From assembly GCA_024398615.1 (NCBI GenBank), contig JAKSIU010000028.1, positions 1 through 33,249 on the forward strand: 33,249 nucleotides of DNA, read 5' to 3'. Of this stretch, positions 1 to 6,887 are shown piece after piece. This DNA comes from Bacteroidaceae bacterium. Lineage in GTDB: Bacteria > Bacteroidota > Bacteroidia > Bacteroidales > Bacteroidaceae. The position numbers were made by a program, and so were the translations under genes. Position 1 is the first letter of the stretch, and every line of letters begins with the position of its first letter. Under the pieces are notes generated by a model. That model was given only the letters and a program-made list of their open reading frames with translations, did no database searches and had not been told where the DNA came from.

Positions 1-92
1 ATAGAGCACTTTTAATTACCCACCAAACATTATACACACTTTTTTCATGAAAAATCAAAAAAGTTTTTTGTGCCCTATATATAAAAGGTATT

Positions 93-114
93 CTCCGGAT
101 TCGCTAATCCGGAG
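93..114 (-). terminator. Intrinsic terminator of the rpoD operon
   Basis: A perfect 9-bp inverted repeat (CTCCGGATT / AATCCGGAG) encloses a 4-base loop just downstream of the minus-strand stop codon at 120. Read on the minus strand, the hairpin is followed by a T-rich run (AATACCTTTTATATA). This is the expected shape of a rho-independent terminator ending the rpoD-secreted protein transcript. The AT-rich bases 1-92 beyond it hold short palindromes, such as TTTTTCATGAAAAA at 41-54, but no gene I can support. Confidence 0.75.
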
Positions 115-119
115 CCGGA

Positions 120-617
120 TTACAATTCAACGATTGGCGTGAATCTGAACTCTTCGCCTGTACCGATAATCGGGAAGCGGTTTGTCTTCGAGTTCCTTTT
201 CACCAGAGTGGCAAGTTTCCGGGCAGCCCTCTTTTCCTCTTCTGAAAAATACAGAAATGTCACGGTAGTCTCGTCATCCCCACCGGTGACAAAAGCCGAG
301 AACTGGTTTTCATAACCCTCGCGATTCTTAAGAAACCAATGGTTATTCAGGGTTTCTGCCTCCATTTTCTGTATGTCCGATGTATACATAACAGAATCAA
401 TCAGTGAAAAGGCCACAGCAAACATGTATACATCGGTCTGCTCAGAATTCTTTTCCTGCTTGTTGTTTCTCATCTTGGCCAGATCGCTGCGGTTCATCTC
501 CAGGCCCTGACCTGTTCCAAGTACGGGACTCTGGTTCCGGTCACGGCTCTGGGCACTGGCTCCTGCCGATATCATACAGGCAAGGAACAGGAAAACACCA
601 ACTCGCTTGAATAACAT
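120..617 (-). CDS. Small secreted protein of unknown function
   Basis: A 165-residue protein that I do not recognise. It begins with a clear signal peptide: a basic start (MLFKR), a hydrophobic core, and a likely cleavage after AGASAQ near residue 23. The mature part is charged and soluble, so it is probably periplasmic or surface exposed. I see no lipobox, no membrane helix in the mature part and no known catalytic motif. The start lies two bases after the rpoD stop codon, so the gene is almost certainly transcribed with rpoD and ends at the hairpin at 93-114. Placement behind the housekeeping sigma factor does not by itself reveal a role. Confidence 0.85.
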   Translation of the reverse strand: MLFKRVGVFLFLACMISAGASAQSRDRNQSPVLGTGQGLEMNRSDLAKMRNNKQEKNSEQTDVYMFAVAFSLIDSVMYTSDIQKMEAETLNNHWFLKNREGYENQFSAFVTGGDDETTVTFLYFSEEEKRAARKLATLVKRNSKTNRFPIIGTGEEFRFTPIVEL

Positions 618-619
618 GA

Positions 620-1480
620 TCAGCCAAGATATGATTTAAGGAGCTTGCTGCGTGAATTCTGACGAAGACGTCTGATAGCCTTTTCCTTAATCTGACGCAC
701 ACGCTCTCTTGTAAGACCGAACTTATCTCCAATCTCTTCCAAAGTCATTTCGCGGCAACCGATTCCGAAGAACATCTTTATGATATCCTTTTCCCTGTCG
801 GTCAGCGTTGAAAGGGCACGCTCTATTTCCTTAGACAGCGACTCGTTGACAAGTGTACGGTCAGCCATTGGAGAATCATCATTCACAAGAACATCCAGCA
901 AACTGTTATCTTCACCGTCCACAAAAGGCGCATCAACTGATATGTGTCTTCCTGACACCTTAAGGGTATCGGCGATTTTGTCAACCGGGATATCAAGAAC
1001 TTCGGCCAGCTCTTCGGGAGACGGACGACGTTCGTTGTCCTGCTCGAACTTTGACAATGCCTTGCTGATCTTGTTCAACGAGCCCACCTGGTTAAGCGGC
1101 AGACGTACTATTCTTGCCTGCTCGGCCAAAGCCTGCAGGATAGACTGACGAATCCACCATACAGCGTAACTGATGAACTTGAATCCGCGGGTTTCGTCAA
1201 ACTTTTCGGCAGCCTTGATAAGGCCCAGATTGCCTTCGTTGATCAGATCAGGGAGACTCAGTCCCTGATTCTGGTACTGTTTGGATACAGACACCACGAA
1301 TCTCAGATTGGCACGTACCAGTTTCTCAAGAGCAGCATTGTCGCCCTTACGGATACGCTGGGCCAGTTCAACCTCTTCTTCAACCGTGATAAGTTCCTCA
1401 CGACCAATTTCCTGAAGGTATTTGTCCAACGATGCGCTTTCGCGGTTTGTGATGCTCTTTGTTATCTTTAGCTGTCTCAT
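620..1480 (-). CDS. rpoD: Primary (housekeeping) RNA polymerase sigma factor, sigma-70 family
   Basis: Directs RNA polymerase to the main promoter class of the cell. The 286-residue protein has region 1.2 ([10 protein letters not shown]), region 2 with the -10-binding and melting segment ([13 protein letters not shown]), region 3 ([12 protein letters not shown]) and the region 4 helix-turn-helix ([21 protein letters not shown]). It lacks region 1.1 and the long non-conserved insert of proteobacterial RpoD. That short form is characteristic of the Bacteroidetes primary sigma factor, which reads the -33 TTTG / -7 TAnnTTTG promoters seen elsewhere in this window. A -7-like element lies 27 bases upstream of the start. 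The secreted protein follows two bases after its stop. Confidence 0.97.
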   Translation of the reverse strand: MRQLKITKSITNRESASLDKYLQEIGREELITVEEEVELAQRIRKGDNAALEKLVRANLRFVVSVSKQYQNQGLSLPDLINEGNLGLIKAAEKFDETRGFKFISYAVWWIRQSILQALAEQARIVRLPLNQVGSLNKISKALSKFEQDNERRPSPEELAEVLDIPVDKIADTLKVSGRHISVDAPFVDGEDNSLLDVLVNDDSPMADRTLVNESLSKEIERALSTLTDREKDIIKMFFGIGCREMTLEEIGDKFGLTRERVRQIKEKAIRRLRQNSRSKLLKSYLG

Positions 1481-1506
1481 TTATGATGGAATAAGCGAAT
1501 TGGGCG

Positions 1507-1514
1507 CAAAATTA
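1507..1514 (-). promoter_or_regulatory. Bacteroidetes-type -7 element upstream of rpoD
   Basis: On the minus strand the sequence is TAATTTTG, a full match to TAnnTTTG. It lies in the 75-base gap between htrA and rpoD, so transcription would start near base 1500, about 20 bases before the rpoD ATG. I see no good -33 TTTG at the usual distance, so the call rests on the -7 match and its position. Confidence 0.5.
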
Positions 1515-1555
1515 ACAAAATAAATTTATAATATAACAAGTTCTAAGCAAAAACA

Positions 1556-3058
1556 TCAATCTTCAGAAAGCCCGATGGCAAAGTTTGCCCTGCGTCCGTT
1601 GGAATAGACTCCACTTATGAAGAGCACCTGGTCCTGAGACTTGGACGCATCGTCATATACCCGTTCAATATCTTCGACAGATCTGATCTGATTGTTATTG
1701 ATTTTCAGGATGATGAATCCGCGCTGAATTCCGGCATCCCTGATAAGCCCCTTCCCGACCTCATTCACCTGCACGCCGTATCCCAGATTCAGGCTGCGGC
1801 GGACCGATTCCGGAACCTCCTGGAATGATGCCCCCAGAATCTGCATGTCAGCTTTCTGGACAATTTCGGTGTTGCCGCGGGAATTCTTGAGTTCCACTTT
1901 GACAGTCTTCTCCTTTTTGTCACGAATATAGGTTACATTGACATTGTCCCCCGGACGATACCGGGTCACCGTTTCCTGAAGTTCGGCCATGGTCTTGAGC
2001 TTTTTACCGTTGACAGCGACTATGACATCCCCCGAACTGATACCGGCAGCCTTAGCGCCACCTCCATCGGCCACATCGGTCACATACACTCCATCGACAG
2101 TACCGAAATCCTTATCCTTGTTTTCCGGCATCTGACGCAGGGACGCAACATCACGACCCTGGATTCCAAGCAACGCACGCTGGACTGTCCCGAATTCCTT
2201 GAGGTCGGAAACCACCTTGGCCACAATTACCGTCGGGATAGCGAAACCGTATCCTGCATACGTTCCCGTCGGTGACTCAAGAGCCGAATTGATTCCGACC
2301 AGTTCACCGCTGGCATCCACAAGGGCACCGCCACTGTTTCCCATGTTGATGGCAGCATCGGTCTGTATAAATGATTCGATGCTCCCATTGCCGTAAATAC
2401 CTATCTTACGGGACTTTGCACTAACGACTCCCGCCGTCACGCTTGATGTCAGATTGAACGGATTTCCCACTGCAAGAACCCATTCTCCAAGTTTCAGATT
2501 ATCGGAATTGCCCATTTTGATGAACGGGAAATCATTGCCTTCAATCCTGATGAGAGCCAGATCAGTATCAGAATCGGTTCCAACCACCGAAGCGGTATAG
2601 ATGCGTCCGTCATTAAGGGTAACCTCAACGACATCGGCCCCTTCAATGACATGATTGTTTGTGACAATATAGCCATCGGCTGACAAAATGACACCCGAGC
2701 CGTATCCGGTCTGAGGTTCTGTCTGATACTGACGGCGACGCGGTGGCATACCGAACATGTAATCAAACAGATCAGGCATTTCCTGAACAACCTGAGTACG
2801 ACCGTTTATGGTCGATTTTATATGGACGACCGCATGAACGGTCCTTTCGGCAGCATCGGTCAGATCGACCAGCTGAAGGGCACCTGCCGAATAGGCTACG
2901 GTCTTGATTTCGGCCGATGGAGCCGATGCAGACGGCAGGAAAACCGTCTTTGGTGTATTGTTTCTGTCAATGGTCTTCTTTGCAGCATAAGCAGCTGAAA
3001 TCGAGCAGCAGGTCACAAGAGCCGCTGCACCCAAAAGGTAATAGCTTGTCTTTTTCAT
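1556..3058 (-). CDS. htrA: Periplasmic serine protease/chaperone, Do/HtrA (DegP/DegQ) family
   Basis: Envelope protein quality control: degrades or refolds misfolded periplasmic and outer-membrane proteins. The 500-residue protein has an N-terminal signal sequence (cleavage near residue 25, AAYA), a trypsin-like domain and two C-terminal PDZ domains. The catalytic triad is visible as His126 (TNNHVIEG), Asp156 (DTDLALI) and Ser232 (GNSGGALVD). The first PDZ domain starts around RALLGIQG and the second around ILGASFQEV. Length and order match the family. A segment rich in Met, Pro and Arg after the start of the protease domain (FGMPPRRRQYQ) resembles the regulatory LA loop. It lies upstream of rpoD with a 75-base gap that holds a separate rpoD promoter. 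Confidence 0.96.
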   Translation of the reverse strand: MKKTSYYLLGAAALVTCCSISAAYAAKKTIDRNNTPKTVFLPSASAPSAEIKTVAYSAGALQLVDLTDAAERTVHAVVHIKSTINGRTQVVQEMPDLFDYMFGMPPRRRQYQTEPQTGYGSGVILSADGYIVTNNHVIEGADVVEVTLNDGRIYTASVVGTDSDTDLALIRIEGNDFPFIKMGNSDNLKLGEWVLAVGNPFNLTSSVTAGVVSAKSRKIGIYGNGSIESFIQTDAAINMGNSGGALVDASGELVGINSALESPTGTYAGYGFAIPTVIVAKVVSDLKEFGTVQRALLGIQGRDVASLRQMPENKDKDFGTVDGVYVTDVADGGGAKAAGISSGDVIVAVNGKKLKTMAELQETVTRYRPGDNVNVTYIRDKKEKTVKVELKNSRGNTEIVQKADMQILGASFQEVPESVRRSLNLGYGVQVNEVGKGLIRDAGIQRGFIILKINNNQIRSVEDIERVYDDASKSQDQVLFISGVYSNGRRANFAIGLSED

Positions 3059-3196
3059 AATCAGTTCTAGTATTTAAGTTAACCACAAAGCATGAATTAA
3101 CACTCAATCAATAAAGTATATGCAAGTTTCCTGCCAATGTTATGGTGTCAGCACCAAATTTGCCTTTATTTAACCAATTGATACGGCAAAATAACT

Positions 3197-3204
3197 TACT
3201 TTTG
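3197..3204 (+). promoter_or_regulatory. -7 promoter element of the RNase P RNA gene
   Basis: TACTTTTG matches TAnnTTTG exactly and ends seven bases before the first base of the RNase P P1 helix (3211). That is the distance expected between this element and the transcription start in Bacteroidetes. Only a weak -33 candidate (ATTG, 3177-3180) is seen. Confidence 0.75.
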
Positions 3205-3210
3205 CAACCC

Positions 3211-3606
3211 GAAAGCTGGCCGGTCTGCCGCTGTCCCAATGGGGCGGAGGAAAGTCCGGGCAACATAGAGCAGTCCACTTCCCATAAAGAAGCAGCCGGC
3301 AACGGCTGAGCAGTGCAGAAGAAAACAACCGCCACGGTCTTCGAATCGTGGTAAGGGTGAGAAGGCGGGGTAAGAGCCCACCAGGTCTGTGGTGACACAG
3401 GCGCTGTGTGCCTTGGATGTTGCAAGTTCATGTATACCGGCGTCAGAGGGCTGCTCGCCCGAGCCGGAGGGTGGAACGCGCGTAGCCGGACAAGGCTGCG
3501 GAGCCTGTCGGTGACGTCAGGTCAAGATTAATGGCAGACAGTTCTTTTTCCGAATCTCACGTTTCGGCAAATAGAGCCACAGAACCCGGCTTACAGGCCA
3601 ACTTTC
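3211..3606 (+). ncRNA. rnpB: RNase P RNA, bacterial class A
   Basis: The catalytic RNA of RNase P, which removes the 5' leader from precursor tRNAs. The universally conserved segment GGAGGAAAGTCCGGGC lies at 3246-3261 and its distal partner ACAGAACCCGGCTTA at 3580-3594. The ends are set by the P1 helix: GAAAGCTGGCC at 3211-3221 pairs with GGCCAACTTTC at 3596-3606, with one G-U pair. The length of about 396 bases fits a class A RNA. No protein in this stretch is believable; open frames across it on the minus strand are chance. It has its own promoter at 3197-3204, and the FHA protein gene starts 28 bases downstream. Confidence 0.97.
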
Positions 3607-3634
3607 ATTTTTAATACGTCAGTTAACCTTCAAT

Positions 3635-4162
3635 ATGAAAAGAGTACGCTGTCCCAAATGCGACCATTACAACACTTTTGACGAGACCCTCTACAGCCAG
3701 GGCCAGGCATTGGTGTTCGAATGTGAGAACTGCCGCAAACAGTTCAAGATACGTATAGGCACAAGCAGTCTCAGCCAGACTCAGAAGGATGCGAATCGCA
3801 CACATGCCACGAACGACATAGGTTTCGGTTCCATTCAGGTTGTGGAGAATGTCTTTGCCTATCGTCAGAGCTTTGCCCTCCAGGAAGGCGAGAATATCAT
3901 AGGCCGATACAACCCCGGTGACAAAATCACCATTCCAATTGACACTAATGACCGCAGCATGGACAGGCGCCATTGCGTGATTACAGTAAAGAAAGACCAG
4001 GACGGAAGCATTTCCTATTCGCTTCGTGACTGGCCGAGTCTGACAGGCACATTTCTGTTCAACCGCATTCTCGGAGATAGGGAACGTGCCACCATCGAAG
4101 ACGGTGCCATCATTACTCTTGGCGCCACCACCATCATTCTCCAGGCGGCAGAAAAAGAATGA
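3635..4162 (+). CDS. Zinc-ribbon plus FHA domain protein
   Basis: A 175-residue cytoplasmic protein with two parts. Residues 1-42 form a zinc ribbon with two Cys pairs (CPKC at 6-9 and CENC). Residues about 85-172 form a forkhead-associated domain, which reads phosphothreonine peptides. FHA signatures visible are the GRYNPGDK strand, DRSMDRRHC (the conserved S/R-x-x-H region) and a later FLFN turn. No kinase or phosphatase gene is nearby, so the partner is unknown. No TAnnTTTG element lies in the 28 bases after rnpB, so it may be transcribed by read-through from the rnpB promoter. Confidence 0.9.
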   Translation: MKRVRCPKCDHYNTFDETLYSQGQALVFECENCRKQFKIRIGTSSLSQTQKDANRTHATNDIGFGSIQVVENVFAYRQSFALQEGENIIGRYNPGDKITIPIDTNDRSMDRRHCVITVKKDQDGSISYSLRDWPSLTGTFLFNRILGDRERATIEDGAIITLGATTIILQAAEKE

Positions 4163-4205
4163 TTCCCCGGAACAGGGCTGTCATACCGCCGTCACGGGGA
4201 ATCAT
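4159..4205. terminator. Stem-loop between convergent genes
   Basis: A perfect 11-bp inverted repeat, ATGATTCCCCG at 4159-4169 and CGGGGAATCAT at 4195-4205, has a 25-base loop. It overlaps the stop codon of the FHA gene. It sits where two converging transcripts meet (the lipoprotein gene ends at 4228 on the minus strand), so a bidirectional terminator is likely. There is no clear T-run on either side, so a different role such as mRNA 3'-end protection is possible. Confidence 0.5.
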
Positions 4206-4227
4206 ATCTATTGGAATGTGCCGTCAA

Positions 4228-4650
4228 TCAGTCCGGCCGGATTATGCTGACTCTGAACCTGTAGTTTTCCGTGGGTGCTGCATACATCTCACGGTTACCC
4301 CACTCCATCACTATTGTCACAAGACCGTTACGAACTTCATATCTGATATTCTGCATTACAAACTGACGGCCATCGGACACCGGGAAAACATATGGAAGAG
4401 CATTCAGGACAGTTTCTCCCTTATTGCCTCTGTTGACCATTGATACGCTCACGCTTCCGCGTTCGAGTACGTTCTGGGTAATTTCCGGAAAAGAAAAGTC
4501 CTGATAAAGCACACGATCATTTTCATCACGCTGCCATGAATTGGCATAAGCCACTATATCATCTGAGATGACATCAGGACCGATATCATAAAACTCGCAG
4601 CCTGTAAAAAGCAGAAGGACTGCAAACAGCGGGAAAAACAGTTTTTTCAT
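4228..4650 (-). CDS. Putative lipoprotein of unknown function
   Basis: A 140-residue protein with a typical lipoprotein signal: MKKLFF, a hydrophobic stretch and the lipobox LFTGC, with lipidation expected on Cys18. The mature chain is acidic at its start (EFYDIGPDVISDD) and then appears beta-rich. I do not recognise the family. The start is supported by a strong Shine-Dalgarno sequence, AAGGAGGT, just upstream of the ATG, which is unusual in this phylum. It follows the TonB-like gene by 60 bases on the same strand and may be part of its transcript. Confidence 0.85.
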   Translation of the reverse strand: MKKLFFPLFAVLLLFTGCEFYDIGPDVISDDIVAYANSWQRDENDRVLYQDFSFPEITQNVLERGSVSVSMVNRGNKGETVLNALPYVFPVSDGRQFVMQNIRYEVRNGLVTIVMEWGNREMYAAPTENYRFRVSIIRPD

Positions 4651-4710
4651 AGTCGTACCTCCTTAAGATTTTAAATTCAACTCTCTCTTTTCCGCCTTCA
4701 GGAAAAAGAA

Positions 4711-5196
4711 TCAGTTATCGTGGTAATCCTGAAGAGCTATACCTGATTTGAGATTCTTGTTTCTGGATGCCCTGATGTTCAACGGCATTGATACGGTATA
4801 ACGTACAGCCTTTCCGTTTTTTGTTGCCGGAATCCAGCGCGGCATTGCCTTCACAAGTCTCAGAATTTCATCGTCAATTGAAAAATCCAGTCCTTTCAGA
4901 ATACTTGCGTATGTTATGTCACCTGACTTTTCAACTGTAAATTCAACTTCAATCGTTCCACTGACATTTCTTTTGCCTGCTTCCTCAGGATACTCGAAAT
5001 TATCAGCCACATACTGGTAAAACTTTGCTATTCCACCCTTGAATTCGGGTTGGGTAATGACATCCTCCTTCTTTTCATCTGAAGCCTCGGTCTGAGATGA
5101 GTCCTTTTCATTCTCATTACCTTGTGCCGGAGACTGGGCAACGGACAATGTCATTACAAACATGCTCAAGAGCAGAACGTATAATCTTTTATTCAT
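4711..5196 (-). CDS. Secreted TonB C-terminal-domain (energy transducer-like) protein
   Basis: A 161-residue protein with a signal peptide (MNKRLYVLLLSMFVMTLSVAQS), a charged low-complexity linker (about residues 24-46, rich in Glu, Lys, Ser and Asp) and a TonB C-terminal domain from about residue 50. Domain features seen are YPEEAGKRNVSGTIEVEF, the following FTVEKSGDI, and RWIPATKNGKAV. These match the YP..A...G..G.V.V.F.V...G and W.PA..nGK.V pattern of the family. It has no Pro-rich periplasmic spanner and no retained membrane anchor if the signal is cleaved. It is therefore unlikely to be a classical TonB that powers receptors, and more likely one of the many small Bacteroidetes TonB-fold proteins. 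Confidence 0.88.
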   Translation of the reverse strand: MNKRLYVLLLSMFVMTLSVAQSPAQGNENEKDSSQTEASDEKKEDVITQPEFKGGIAKFYQYVADNFEYPEEAGKRNVSGTIEVEFTVEKSGDITYASILKGLDFSIDDEILRLVKAMPRWIPATKNGKAVRYTVSMPLNIRASRNKNLKSGIALQDYHDN

Positions 5197-5274
5197 GATT
5201 CTGTATTTTTCTTTACCTACATTATAAGGCCGATGTCCAGTAGTTAAGGACGAACGACAGATATTAATGATTAT

Positions 5275-6708
5275 TTAACGCTTTTCAAGAACTGTAACAA
5301 CTTCAACATGTTGGGTATGCGGGAACATGTCCACCGGCTGGACTTCCGCAACTCTGTATCCGCTGTCCAGCATTGCGATGTCACGCGCCTGAGTCGCCGG
5401 GTTACAACTGACATACACAATACGCTTGGGAGCCGCCGCAAGAATCACATCGATGACATCCTTATGCATGCCGACTCTTGGAGGATCGGTTACAATCACA
5501 TCGGGTTTTCCATGCTCGCTGATGAAATCGGCATTCAGCACGTCCTTCATGTCGCCAGCAAAGAAAGAGGCGTTTTCTATACCGTTGATTGAAGCATTGA
5601 CCTTGGCATCATCTATCGCCTCAGGAACATATTCTATGCCTATAACTTTTCTTACATTTCCAGCAAGGAACTGCGCTATCGTACCGGTTCCCGTATAGAG
5701 ATCATACACAACATCATCCCGATTCAGTCCTGCCAGTTCACGAACCGTCGAATACAGACGGTATGCCTGACGGCTATTTGTCTGGAAGAATGACTTCGGG
5801 CCTATTTTGAATCTGAGATTCTCCATCGTCTCATATATGCAGTCCTCACCGCGATACACATGGACATCAAGGTCTCCAAACGTATCATTGCACTTGTTGT
5901 TTATGACATAGAGAAGGGACGTGATTTCCGGAAAACTTTCTGACAGGAACGACATAAGTCCCATGAACTGTCCGGTATCGGCGGGCGTTACGCATTTCGC
6001 CTGTACCAGCACCATAATCTGACCGGTTGTAACGACACGCACCATCATATCCCTGAGTATGCCTTCCTGGGAACGCAGGTTGATGAAAGGTATTCCGTGT
6101 TCGACAGCATATGAGAATGCGGCATTGCGGATTCTGTCAGATATCTCGTCCTGAAGCCAGCATTCCTCGACATGAAGCACCTTGTCAAATGCGCCAGGAA
6201 TATGGAATCCAAGACCAGGCTGTTTGCGGCAGACATCGGATTCCGGATTCTCAAGCTCCATGAGTTCCGTCTGCGTCAGCCAACGCATATTGCTGAAGGA
6301 ATATTCAAGTTTGTTACGGTAGCGTACTGTCTCCAGAGACCCCAAAGTGGGATTGACCTCCGGAATCTCCACTTTTGCAATACGTGTTAGACAGTCCACG
6401 ACTTGCTGACGTTTGAACTCCAACTGCTTTTCATATGGAAGGTTCTGCCATTTGCAACCGCCACAGATACCGAAATGACGACAGAAAGGTACGGCACGTA
6501 CAGGTGACGGCTGTATCATTCTCTCTACCACAGCTTCGGCATAGCTATGCTTCTTCTTCAGTATTTTCAGATCAACCACATCACCTGGAACAGCAAATGG
6601 GACAAAGACCACCAGGTCGTCAATTCGGGCTATTGATTTGCCCTCGGCCGCATAGTCGGTAATTGTCACATTCTCAATGATTGGTTGCTGTTTGTTTTTC
6701 TTTGACAT
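5275..6708 (-). CDS. rlmD: 23S rRNA (uracil-C5)-methyltransferase, RlmD/TrmA family
   Basis: Transfers a methyl group from S-adenosylmethionine to C5 of a uracil in rRNA, most likely the 23S U1939-type site. An N-terminal TRAM domain (about residues 10-65) precedes the iron-sulfur cysteines FCRHFGICGGCKW (C-x5-C-x2-C). The SAM-binding motif is YDLYTGTGTIAQFLA and the catalytic cysteine lies in YVSCNPATQARD. The 477-residue length starts at the ATG at 6708 (MSKKNKQQP). A longer reading frame continues upstream to 6819, but it would run through the -7 element at 6731-6738, so I reject it. RlmC, RlmD and TrmA cannot be separated with certainty by eye. Confidence 0.9.
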   Translation of the reverse strand: MSKKNKQQPIIENVTITDYAAEGKSIARIDDLVVFVPFAVPGDVVDLKILKKKHSYAEAVVERMIQPSPVRAVPFCRHFGICGGCKWQNLPYEKQLEFKRQQVVDCLTRIAKVEIPEVNPTLGSLETVRYRNKLEYSFSNMRWLTQTELMELENPESDVCRKQPGLGFHIPGAFDKVLHVEECWLQDEISDRIRNAAFSYAVEHGIPFINLRSQEGILRDMMVRVVTTGQIMVLVQAKCVTPADTGQFMGLMSFLSESFPEITSLLYVINNKCNDTFGDLDVHVYRGEDCIYETMENLRFKIGPKSFFQTNSRQAYRLYSTVRELAGLNRDDVVYDLYTGTGTIAQFLAGNVRKVIGIEYVPEAIDDAKVNASINGIENASFFAGDMKDVLNADFISEHGKPDVIVTDPPRVGMHKDVIDVILAAAPKRIVYVSCNPATQARDIAMLDSGYRVAEVQPVDMFPHTQHVEVVTVLEKR

Positions 6709-6730
6709 ATGCCTTCGTTCTAATTTTCGG

Positions 6731-6738
6731 CAAAGATA
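6731..6738 (-). promoter_or_regulatory. -7 element for the rRNA methyltransferase gene
   Basis: On the minus strand it reads TATCTTTG, a full match to TAnnTTTG. It lies 22 bases upstream of the ATG at 6708, with the predicted start of transcription near 6724. It is paired with a divergent element at 6794-6801. Confidence 0.6.
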
Positions 6739-6793
6739 CCCCTTTTTGACAAAAATGAAGTGCATGAAAAACACATATTCAATAATTTTTGAG

Positions 6794-6801
6794 TACCTTT
6801 G
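6794..6801 (+). promoter_or_regulatory. -7 element for pyruvate phosphate dikinase gene
   Basis: TACCTTTG matches TAnnTTTG exactly. Transcription would start near 6808, giving a leader of about 80 bases before the ATG at 6888. This rules out the earlier in-frame TTG at 6789 as the translation start. Confidence 0.65.
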
Positions 6802-6887
6802 CGACCGCTTTAAAAACATATGCGCGCATGCGCCATTTTAAAACAAGGGAAAACAAGTTACAAATCACATATAATTCAACAACATTT

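Noticed and set aside
3108-3431. Open frames on the minus strand across the RNase P region
   Set aside because: They lie antisense to the highly conserved RNase P RNA and show no protein family features.
6789-6887. Longer N-terminus for pyruvate phosphate dikinase
   Set aside because: It starts with TTG inside the promoter region and the family begins at the ATG at 6888.
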